Assembly: GCA_030823965.1 (NCBI GenBank)
Contig: JAVBYP010000250.1
Span: forward strand, 1-5,235
Direction of reading: 5' to 3'
Length of the DNA: 5,235 nt
DNA from: Sideroxydans sp.
Lineage (GTDB): Bacteria > Pseudomonadota > Gammaproteobacteria > Burkholderiales > Gallionellaceae
Shown here: piece after piece, positions 1-5,235 of the stretch
Layout: each line of letters begins with the position of its first letter
Numbering within the stretch: position 1 is the stretch's first letter
Position numbers and translations under genes: made by a program
The notes under the pieces: generated by a model
Databases searched by the model: none
The model's input: the letters and a program-made list of their open reading frames with translations, nothing else
Told to the model about the DNA's origin: nothing

Positions 1-1122
1 CTGTCTTGGACGAGCCAGCAACTCCCAATCTAGGTTCATCGTCCCGTCTTTGAGATGTCCTGTGACGAACACACAAGCTTGGGCGTGGTCACGGTGCGTC
101 AGCGGGATACCAGCGTAAGAAGCCACACCCGATGCAGCAGTGATACCAGGCACCACTTGGAATGGAATACCTTCGGCCGCCAGCGTCTCGATCTCTTCGC
201 CGCCGCGTCCAAAGATGAACGGGTCGCCGCCTTTGAGACGTAACACGCGTTTCCCTTCTTTCGCCAACCTGACTAAAAGCGCATTGATCTCTTCTTGACG
301 CAAAGTGTGGTCGTCGCGTTTTTTTCCTACGAAGATACGATCCGCATCTCGACGTGTCATATCGACGATGGGCTTAGAGACAAGATTGTCGTACACCACC
401 ACGTCTGCTTTCTGCATCAGCCGCAGCGCGCGGAAAGTCAGCAGATCAGGATCTCCGGGGCCCGCCCCCACCAGATACACCTCACCGCGCACGATGTTGT
501 CTTCATTCGCCAACATCTTTTGCAGCATCGCTTCGGCACTGCTCTCGTCACCGGTCAGCACTTTCTCAGCGATCACACCGTCCAGCGCGTTCTCCCAGAA
601 GATACGGCGCTTAGCTGGATTGGTGACTTTGGTTTTGACCAATTCACGGAAGCGTTCAGCAAAAGCGGCGAGACGGCTGTAGTTCTGCGGAATGACCGTC
701 TCCAGTTTGCCGCGCATCATGCGTGTCAGTACAGGCGAAGCACCACCGCTGGAGAACGCCACCATCAAGGGTGAACGGTCCATGATGGCCGGCATGATGA
801 AACTACACAGTTCAGGATCGTCTACCGCATTCACCGGAATGTTGCGCGCCTGTGCCAGTTCGGAGACTTGCTTGTTCACAGCTCGATCATTGGTGGCTGC
901 GATGACGAGCATCACACCATCGAGATGCTTTTCTTCGAAGCGTGCGACGACAGCGTCTACGTTGGCTTTAGATTTCAACTCATCGTCGATCTGCGGCGCG
1001 ACCACGCGCACCTTGGCACCAGCCTCCAGCAACACGCCCGCTTTGCGAGTACCAATTGAGCCTCCGCCAACCACTAGGCAGAGGCGTCCTTTGACCTTCT
1101 GGAATACGGGCAAATAATCCAT
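1..1122 (-). CDS. cysG: Siroheme synthase CysG (uroporphyrinogen-III C-methyltransferase / precorrin-2 dehydrogenase / sirohydrochlorin ferrochelatase), 3' end beyond the window
   Basis: This reads as an open frame of 374 codons from ATG at 1122 to the left edge with no stop, so the C-terminus is missing (family members are about 460 residues). CysG methylates uroporphyrinogen III twice, oxidises precorrin-2 with NAD and inserts iron to give siroheme. Seen: an N-terminal NAD-binding motif GGGSIGTRK (residues 19-27); NAVDD with D101 and SSGG with S124, matching E. coli D104 and S128 of the dehydrogenase/chelatase half; a middle dimerisation segment; then the methyltransferase domain from about 213, with [13 protein letters not shown] (217-229), D245 in VYDNLVS and K267 in VGKK (E. 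coli D248 and K270), [15 protein letters not shown] (296-310), VPGITAASG (324-332) and GIPLTHR (338-344). All expected active-site residues are present, so it should be trifunctional. Its ATG directly follows the TAA of the DUF4202 gene, suggesting translational coupling; the ribosome site is weak (GAAGG 11 bases upstream). Placed beside dsrN, it probably supplies siroheme for DsrAB. Confidence 0.96.
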   Translation of the reverse strand, partial: MDYLPVFQKVKGRLCLVVGGGSIGTRKAGVLLEAGAKVRVVAPQIDDELKSKANVDAVVARFEEKHLDGVMLVIAATNDRAVNKQVSELAQARNIPVNAVDDPELCSFIMPAIMDRSPLMVAFSSGGASPVLTRMMRGKLETVIPQNYSRLAAFAERFRELVKTKVTNPAKRRIFWENALDGVIAEKVLTGDESSAEAMLQKMLANEDNIVRGEVYLVGAGPGDPDLLTFRALRLMQKADVVVYDNLVSKPIVDMTRRDADRIFVGKKRDDHTLRQEEINALLVRLAKEGKRVLRLKGGDPFIFGRGGEEIETLAAEGIPFQVVPGITAASGVASYAGIPLTHRDHAQACVFVTGHLKDGTMNLDWELLARPRQ

Positions 1123-1722
1123 TTATTGCACCGCCTTCAAGATCAATGGCACCAAAGGTTCTGGCAACTTGATCTTGCCAGCCAGTGCGAATTGGTGAGC
1201 GCTGTCTGACATCTTGTCCCATGTCTTCTTGATGATGACGATCCACTTCGCCTCGTCGTAGTCTGGCTTCTGCGAAGCGAAATGCAGCATGTAATGTTCG
1301 ATGAAAGTCAGATCGACCACGTCTTCCATCAGCTGTGTCTCTGGATTGGTCTTCAATTCCTTCTTGCCGACGATGGTCTTCACACGTTCGATCATCTCGT
1401 CGTCGTAACCCACTTGTTTCATCAGTGCGCCAGCAGTCTCGGCATGGAACTTGTAAAGAGTAGTACGCCACAACATGTAGCCTTTTTTGTCCATCGGGTA
1501 GTCGCTGCGCGGACTTTTCCAACGCTGGATATGCTGCGCGCGGCAGGCCAGTTTCACCGCTTCCGATGCATCGGGCACGAAACGTTCCTGCATGTCGGTC
1601 ATACGTTGTGCATACAGCAGTTCCTTCGGATATTCACGCCCTTCGAACATCTCCTTGTTTGGATCTTGTGCATTGGCTTGGTCGAATGCTGCGATTGCAG
1701 CTTGATATAGACTTGTGTTCAT
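1123..1722 (-). CDS. DUF4202 family protein of unknown function
   Basis: A 199-residue soluble protein with no signal peptide or membrane segment, recognised by pattern as DUF4202: FDQANAQDPN near the N-terminus (13-22), a central AQHIQRW...PRSDYP stretch (62-76), LWRTTLYKFHAE (84-95), VGKKELK (118-124) and a QLMEDVVDLTFIEHY block (130-144). Family function is not known to me. The spaced conserved polar residues H64, H93, E95, E133/D134 and H143 in a mostly helical chain are loosely reminiscent of HD-type metal-binding helical proteins, but that is speculation. Start choice: two ATGs are adjacent (1725 and 1722). The upstream GAG (1731-1733) lies 8 bases from the second and 5 from the first; 8 is also the spacing at dsrO, dsrP and dsrN, so 1722 is preferred, giving a TGATG 1-base overlap with the dsrN stop. 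ATG 1725 (200 residues, ATGA overlap) remains possible. The longer frame from 1803 would run deep into dsrN and is unlikely. Packed between dsrN and cysG, it may act in siroheme or siroamide metabolism. Confidence 0.9.
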   Translation of the reverse strand: MNTSLYQAAIAAFDQANAQDPNKEMFEGREYPKELLYAQRMTDMQERFVPDASEAVKLACRAQHIQRWKSPRSDYPMDKKGYMLWRTTLYKFHAETAGALMKQVGYDDEMIERVKTIVGKKELKTNPETQLMEDVVDLTFIEHYMLHFASQKPDYDEAKWIVIIKKTWDKMSDSAHQFALAGKIKLPEPLVPLILKAVQ

Positions 1723-3122
1723 CATGCTTTCTCTTTGATTGGGGTTAATGATTGCAGTTTGCAGCGACGCACAAAAGCAACGAAGCGGGATGCCCAATAG
1801 CAACTACCGATAGTACGTAGATGCGTATAGGAAGCCAGCAGGTTGTGGATGATCAGACCGTCTCGCTCGCCGTCGATGCCGTAGCCGCGCTCCACATGGT
1901 AAGCGAAGCGCATGTCGGGAGGAAGGTTCTCTAGGCTCGAATAGTGGAACTCGTGAGCTTTGATCTGGCGTGCGGGCACATCGGGGCGCGGCCACGGATG
2001 TTCGCCGTCCTCGCGCAGATGCACATAGCCGCGACCGATGGGTTTGGCATGCATCTTCACATCGCCGGGGATCGCACCGACCATCTCAAAACTACGCCCT
2101 TGGTAATCTATGCGACGTGAGAGATACATCAGTCCACCACATTCGGCATAGGCAGGCATACCACCCTCGATGGCTTGTTTGATCTCATTGCGCAAGGTCG
2201 TGTTGGCTTCCAACTCTATCGCACAAGCCTCTGGAAAACCGCCGCCGATGTACAGCGCGTCGACCTCTGGCAGATGCGCATCATCGAGGGTGTCGAACGG
2301 GACCAACTCCGCGCCCGCCGTCTGCAAAGCATCCAGATCATCTGCGTAATAGAACCCGAAGGCACGGTCACGTGCGACTCCGATGCGCACCTTGTCACCG
2401 CTAGTGATGGCACGTACTTCTGCAAGATGAGGGACGGAGAGTGGTTGCTTTTGCGTGATGGCAAGCAAGCTATCCAGATCGACCTGCTCAGCGATGGCTT
2501 CGCCGATCTGTTTGATCTTTGCACTGGCTGCGATGGATTCGTTGCTAGGCATCAAGCCCAGATGACGCTCGACGATGGACAGTCGCTCATCATGCTGGAT
2601 GGCTCCGATCACAGGAACGTCGGTGTAATGTTCGATGACTTGTCTTAGCTTGGATTCGTGACGCTTGCCGCCGAGGTTGTTGAGGATCACGCCGGCGATG
2701 CGAATATCTTTATCGAATGCCTGATACCCCAAGATCAGCGGCGCGATACCACGTGTCATACCACGTGCATCAATGACCAGTATTACCGGTAAGTCGAGCA
2801 TCTTGGCAAGGGCTGCGTTGCTGTTGCTGCCATCCAGTGCAAGTCCGTCATACAACCCTTTGTTACCTTCCACCAGATTCACTTCTGACGCATGGCGAGC
2901 AAAGGTCGCCACGACATCGTCATTCTCCATCAGGTAAAGGTCTAAGTTACGGCAGGGACGTCCGGTAGCCTGTGACAGCCACATCGGATCGATATAGTCA
3001 GGGCCTTTTTTGAAGGGCTGCACAGCATGCCCGCGCGCAACCAGCGCTGCACACAGACCGATGCTGACCATGGTCTTGCCAGATGATTTATGAGCTGCGG
3101 AGACTAGAAAGCGGTTGCTCAT
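1722..3122 (-). CDS. dsrN: DsrN, glutamine-dependent siroheme amidase (CbiA/CobB-type cobyrinic acid a,c-diamide synthase family)
   Basis: A 466-residue cytoplasmic enzyme of the cobyrinate a,c-diamide synthase family. In sulfur oxidisers DsrN is proposed to amidate siroheme to siro(heme)amide, the cofactor of DsrAB, using ATP and glutamine. Seen: an N-terminal dethiobiotin synthetase-like ATPase domain with P-loop AAHKSSGKT (9-17), FKKGPDYIDPMW (37-48), VEGNKGLYDG (84-93), and ARGMTRGIAPLILGYQAFD (119-137); then a class I glutaminase-like domain with ALYIGGGFPE (289-298), the nucleophile C328 in AECGGLMYL, KAHEFHYSS (388-396), and H434 in SYTHLR as the probable catalytic histidine. Length and order fit an intact enzyme. 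The start is supported by GGTGAGG 8 bases upstream. The neighbours dsrJOP and cysG favour DsrN over the cobalamin enzyme CbiA/CobB: no cobalamin genes are seen here, and a siroheme-making gene lies downstream. A generic CobB annotation is the likely alternative label. Confidence 0.94.
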   Translation of the reverse strand: MSNRFLVSAAHKSSGKTMVSIGLCAALVARGHAVQPFKKGPDYIDPMWLSQATGRPCRNLDLYLMENDDVVATFARHASEVNLVEGNKGLYDGLALDGSNSNAALAKMLDLPVILVIDARGMTRGIAPLILGYQAFDKDIRIAGVILNNLGGKRHESKLRQVIEHYTDVPVIGAIQHDERLSIVERHLGLMPSNESIAASAKIKQIGEAIAEQVDLDSLLAITQKQPLSVPHLAEVRAITSGDKVRIGVARDRAFGFYYADDLDALQTAGAELVPFDTLDDAHLPEVDALYIGGGFPEACAIELEANTTLRNEIKQAIEGGMPAYAECGGLMYLSRRIDYQGRSFEMVGAIPGDVKMHAKPIGRGYVHLREDGEHPWPRPDVPARQIKAHEFHYSSLENLPPDMRFAYHVERGYGIDGERDGLIIHNLLASYTHLRTIGSCYWASRFVAFVRRCKLQSLTPIKEKA

Positions 3123-3130
3123 ATTTGCAA

Positions 3131-3137
3131 CCTCACC
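3131..3137 (-). promoter_or_regulatory. Ribosome binding site of dsrN
   Basis: GGTGAGG on the minus strand, with its GAGG core 8 bases from the dsrN ATG at 3122. It sits in the 44-base gap after the dsrP stop, the only intergenic space in the window. That gap shows no convincing hairpin with a T-run and no recognisable promoter, so dsrN is probably read through from dsrP and starts independently rather than by stop-start coupling. Confidence 0.7.
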
Positions 3138-3166
3138 AAAAGACGATCATCGAAAAGGAAGAATTG

Positions 3167-4342
3167 CTATTTCTTAGGCAATTCGCGTGGTACGAAGTCC
3201 AACACACGAATACCAATAGCAGAGATCAGGAATGCGACACCGACCCCACCCAAGCCTAACAATATTTCCGGCAAGGAGGGTTGATATGTACCGATCTCCC
3301 CATCTGCAAAACTACTGCTTACAGAATATCCTGGGAATATGTCCAAGGGAAAAGCCTGCCCGCCGATGATGAACACATAGAGCAAGCAGAATCCCCCCAA
3401 GATGATGAGCAATGAAGCGACAGGGATACGCTTGAATCTGTCGAGTGCGGGTAGATAGATGAGCAGCAATGGCAGCACATTCCCCAGCAAGACGTAACCG
3501 ATCCAGAATAACTGCGGATATATCCCGCCCTCCACCAGAATGAAGCTTTCGAACTCGGTCTGCCGCGCAAAATATAGATTGGTCAGATGATAAGTCGCCA
3601 CAAAATAGAGCGAAGCGATGACGAACACCCCCATCAGGTTGCGCATGCGTTTCTGCACATATTCATCCAATAGTTTGCCGTTCCATTCATAGATCGCTGC
3701 TTGCACGACATGGAACACCGCCAGTCCCCAGGCAAAGGAGATCACGATGAACAACGGAGGCAGGATCGCTGTACCGTAAGCTTGGCGCGCGACCAAGAAT
3801 GAAAAAATGACACCCGTGCCCGTAGTCAAAACAAAACGCCAAATGAACACGACAAAAGCTGCTGGCTTGGACCATTCATACATACGCTGTTCCATCAGGG
3901 TCCACAGATACACCGTGACCGCCGCGAACATTCCAGAGTAAAGCACGATGTTCCATGCGAACACTGAAGTCGGATTGAAATTGGTGGCAGCCACGATGAT
4001 GCGATCTGGCCTACCCAGATCCAGCATCAGCACAGTCAATCCGCCCGCCAGCATGGCAATGGATAGCAAGCCAGCAAGTGGTGCGCGCACCTTGTACGCT
4101 GGTTTGTTGAATACCGAACCGATGGATGAGACATTGAGCACACCAGATGCAGCAATGATCAGGAATATCGCGAACACGTGCGGCATACCCCAAACGATCT
4201 GGTTGTTCATGCCGGTGATGATATGGCCCTGAACTTCCATTGAATGCACGGCAAACATGGCTGCAAGCACGATGGCACCAGCCGCTGCCATGAGTACGTA
4301 GAAGAGATGGCTTCTTAACTGAGGTATGGAATAACTTGCCAT
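3167..4342 (-). CDS. dsrP: DsrP, NrfD/PsrC-type integral membrane subunit of the DsrMKJOP complex
   Basis: A 391-residue, very hydrophobic protein of the NrfD family. DsrP spans the cytoplasmic membrane and is thought to exchange electrons between the quinone pool and the periplasmic subunits DsrO and DsrJ. Seen: about ten membrane helices, roughly at residues 13-33, 52-75, 87-108, 126-149, 160-182, 191-214, 235-258, 276-299, 306-327 and 357-380; a DLGRPD motif (108-113) after helix 3, typical of the family; and a polar loop between the last two helices (about 330-355). It carries no heme-binding CXXCH. Start choice: ATG at 4348 overlaps the dsrO stop (ATGA), but the purine-rich AAGGG lies only 2 bases from it. 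The same AAGGG is 8 bases from the ATG at 4342, so MASYSIPQL is preferred; the alternative adds two residues (MK). The placement directly after dsrO identifies this NrfD homologue as DsrP rather than PsrC or NrfD. Confidence 0.94.
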   Translation of the reverse strand: MASYSIPQLRSHLFYVLMAAAGAIVLAAMFAVHSMEVQGHIITGMNNQIVWGMPHVFAIFLIIAASGVLNVSSIGSVFNKPAYKVRAPLAGLLSIAMLAGGLTVLMLDLGRPDRIIVAATNFNPTSVFAWNIVLYSGMFAAVTVYLWTLMEQRMYEWSKPAAFVVFIWRFVLTTGTGVIFSFLVARQAYGTAILPPLFIVISFAWGLAVFHVVQAAIYEWNGKLLDEYVQKRMRNLMGVFVIASLYFVATYHLTNLYFARQTEFESFILVEGGIYPQLFWIGYVLLGNVLPLLLIYLPALDRFKRIPVASLLIILGGFCLLYVFIIGGQAFPLDIFPGYSVSSSFADGEIGTYQPSLPEILLGLGGVGVAFLISAIGIRVLDFVPRELPKK

Positions 4343-4344
4343 TT

Positions 4345-5058
4345 TCATAACCCTTGGTAACGCACGCCTGGATTTAATTTCAGGTCGGCACGTATCTGAG
4401 TAGAAACGACCGATCTCACCTTCTTCGCGATCTCACTATCCGGATCGTTCAGATCGCCGAACAAGATCACTTTATTAGCACACGCCTCTGCACACGCCGG
4501 TTGCCCGCCTTGGTCGATGCGATGGACACACATCGTGCAACTCTCCACCGTCCCTTTGCCGCGTGGGACATCCGGGTTCTGATCGCTCAGTGGCTCATGC
4601 ACGAAAGAACGGGCCTTATAGGGACACGCCATCATGCAGTAACGGCAGCCGATACAAAGGTGTTTGTCGACCAAAACGATACCGTCCATCCGTTTGAATG
4701 ACGCGCCTGTAGGACATACATCGACACAAGGTGGATGCTCACAGTGCTGGCACATCATCGGCAACGACACTTCGCGTCCACTGCTGATGTCCTTGATCTC
4801 GATCTTGCGTATCCATTGAGGGTCAGTTGCTGAAGTGCCGCCAGATAAACCGTTCTCTTTATTGCAAGCAGTCACGCAATCATTGCATCCGGGCACACAA
4901 GCAGCAGTATCGATGAGCATTCCCCAGCGCACCTTGCCGACTGACTGAGGATTACCATGGGCGACATCGAACAACAACATCCCCGGTGCCACTGTGACCA
5001 TCGCCGCACCTGCTGCTGTCTTCAAGAAGTTCCTGCGCTGAAGGTTGATGTCGCTCAT
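4345..5058 (-). CDS. dsrO: DsrO, Tat-exported iron-sulfur (4 x [4Fe-4S]) subunit of the DsrMKJOP complex
   Basis: A 237-residue periplasmic ferredoxin-like protein that would carry electrons between DsrP and DsrJ. Seen: an N-terminal twin-arginine signal with RRNFLK (8-13) followed by a hydrophobic Ala-rich stretch to about 33, so it is exported folded with its clusters. Four cysteine groups follow: C54/C58/C61/C65, C103/C106/C111/C115, C135/C138/C141/C145 and C174/C177/C189/C193. The full set of 16 ligands for four cubane clusters is thus present. The first group has C-x3-C-x2-C-x3-C spacing; the third (CIGCRYCMMACP) is classic. Start: ATG 5058 has GAGG 8 bases upstream and puts the twin-arginine motif at the right place; an in-frame ATG at 5106 would add 16 residues and lies inside dsrJ, so it is rejected. 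The start overlaps the dsrJ stop as ATGA. The family resembles NrfC/PsrB/DmsB; the neighbours make DsrO the specific call. Confidence 0.95.
   Translation of the reverse strand: MSDINLQRRNFLKTAAGAAMVTVAPGMLLFDVAHGNPQSVGKVRWGMLIDTAACVPGCNDCVTACNKENGLSGGTSATDPQWIRKIEIKDISSGREVSLPMMCQHCEHPPCVDVCPTGASFKRMDGIVLVDKHLCIGCRYCMMACPYKARSFVHEPLSDQNPDVPRGKGTVESCTMCVHRIDQGGQPACAEACANKVILFGDLNDPDSEIAKKVRSVVSTQIRADLKLNPGVRYQGL
4351..4355 (-). promoter_or_regulatory. Ribosome binding site of dsrP, inside the end of dsrO
   Basis: AAGGG on the minus strand, formed by the Gln-Gly codons near the end of dsrO. It is 8 bases from ATG 4342 and only 2 bases from ATG 4348, which favours the downstream start for dsrP. 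Confidence 0.6.
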
Positions 5059-5235
5059 TTGGCATTCCTCTTCAGCCATGCGCTCTTGCGCACACCCGAA
5101 TGACATTCAAAACAATCCAGTTTCACCGCTTCGTATTTGTGGCAGGCCACGCAAAAACTGTCTTCGCGCGCGATGACGCTATCGTCTTTGAGACTGGCAT
5201 GACATTCGATGCAGTTCTTCAGACTATTCGTCACT
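5055..5235 (-). CDS. dsrJ: DsrJ, triheme cytochrome c subunit of the DsrMKJOP complex (C-terminal part; 5' end beyond the window)
   Basis: The open frame enters from the right edge and gives 59 residues before TGA at 5055-5057. Seen: three heme c attachment motifs in close succession, CIECH, CVACH and CFECH, followed by a basic tail with RKSAW near the C-terminus. DsrJ is a small periplasmic triheme cytochrome c anchored by an uncleaved N-terminal signal, and one of its hemes has an unusual His/Cys ligation in characterised homologues. The N-terminal signal or anchor and the expected distal cysteine ligand lie outside the window, so neither can be checked here. All three heme motifs being present, and dsrO starting in a 4-base ATGA overlap with its stop, support DsrJ. 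The fragment alone could be another small multiheme cytochrome; the dsrO-dsrP context makes DsrJ clear. Confidence 0.92.
   Translation of the reverse strand, partial: VTNSLKNCIECHASLKDDSVIAREDSFCVACHKYEAVKLDCFECHSGVRKSAWLKRNAK
5067..5073 (-). promoter_or_regulatory. Ribosome binding site of dsrO, inside the end of dsrJ
   Basis: GAAGAGG on the minus strand, with the GAGG core 8 bases from ATG 5058. It lies within the last codons of dsrJ and decides the dsrO start over the upstream in-frame ATG at 5106. Confidence 0.7.

Noticed and set aside
295..1117. Several plus-strand open frames opposite cysG
   Set aside because: They are antisense to conserved CysG motifs that read continuously on the minus strand, and their products show no recognisable domain.
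980..1522. Minus-strand open frame of 180 codons spanning the DUF4202/cysG junction
   Set aside because: It overlaps two well-supported genes in another frame, and its Arg/Asp-rich, low-complexity-looking product resembles no family I know; it is a frame shadow.
2175..2648. Plus-strand open frame of 157 codons opposite dsrN
   Set aside because: It is antisense to the conserved DsrN sequence and shows no domain or convincing ribosome site.
2746..2767. 10-base direct repeat ATACCACGTG, two copies starting 12 bases apart, each containing the palindrome CACGTG
   Set aside because: It lies inside dsrN and is explained by the conserved peptide RGMTRGI coding for similar residues in the same frame; there is no reason to call it an operator.
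3123..3166. Possible terminator or internal promoter between dsrP and dsrN
   Set aside because: Only a trivial short palindrome (CGATGATCG) and a pyrimidine-rich run are present; there is no stem with a T-tract and no clear -35/-10 pair.
5059..5106. Longer dsrO from ATG 5106
   Set aside because: The extension lies within dsrJ in another frame, would push the twin-arginine motif away from the N-terminus, and the good ribosome site serves ATG 5058.

Overview
The window is a compact, single-direction stretch of a dsr (dissimilatory sulfite reductase-type sulfur metabolism) gene cluster. Every convincing gene lies on the minus strand, so transcription runs from the right edge to the left: dsrJ (3' end only), dsrO, dsrP, dsrN, a DUF4202-family gene, then cysG (5' part only). 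Base composition is moderate, a little over half G+C. The DsrMKJOP-type proteins, a separate dsrN and a betaproteobacterial-looking CysG suggest a sulfur-oxidising proteobacterium, perhaps in the Gallionellaceae/Sulfuricellaceae group. That placement is an inference from protein style. The genes that would separate oxidative from reductive dsr systems (dsrEFH, dsrL, dsrD, dsrAB) lie outside the window.

The right half (about 3167-5235) encodes three subunits of the DsrMKJOP transmembrane complex: DsrJ, a triheme periplasmic cytochrome c whose three CXXCH motifs are all visible; DsrO, a Tat-exported ferredoxin-like protein with 16 cysteines for four [4Fe-4S] clusters; and DsrP, a ten-helix NrfD-type quinone-interacting membrane protein. 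Together they link quinone and periplasmic redox chemistry to the cytoplasmic sulfur reactions.

The left half (1-3122) looks like a cofactor-supply module. CysG makes siroheme from uroporphyrinogen III, and DsrN amidates siroheme to the siro(heme)amide used by DsrAB. Between them lies a 199-residue DUF4202 protein of unknown function. Its start overlaps the dsrN stop and its stop abuts the cysG start, which makes it a good candidate for an uncharacterised partner in siroheme(amide) metabolism or delivery. In the well-known Allochromatium vinosum layout dsrN is followed by dsrR and dsrS instead.

The genes are tightly packed: J/O overlap by 4 bases, O/P are 2 bases apart, N/DUF4202 overlap by 1 and DUF4202/cysG abut. 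The only real gap is 44 bases between dsrP and dsrN, which holds a ribosome binding site and no clear terminator or promoter. I saw no RNA genes, mobile elements, CRISPR arrays or long repeats.
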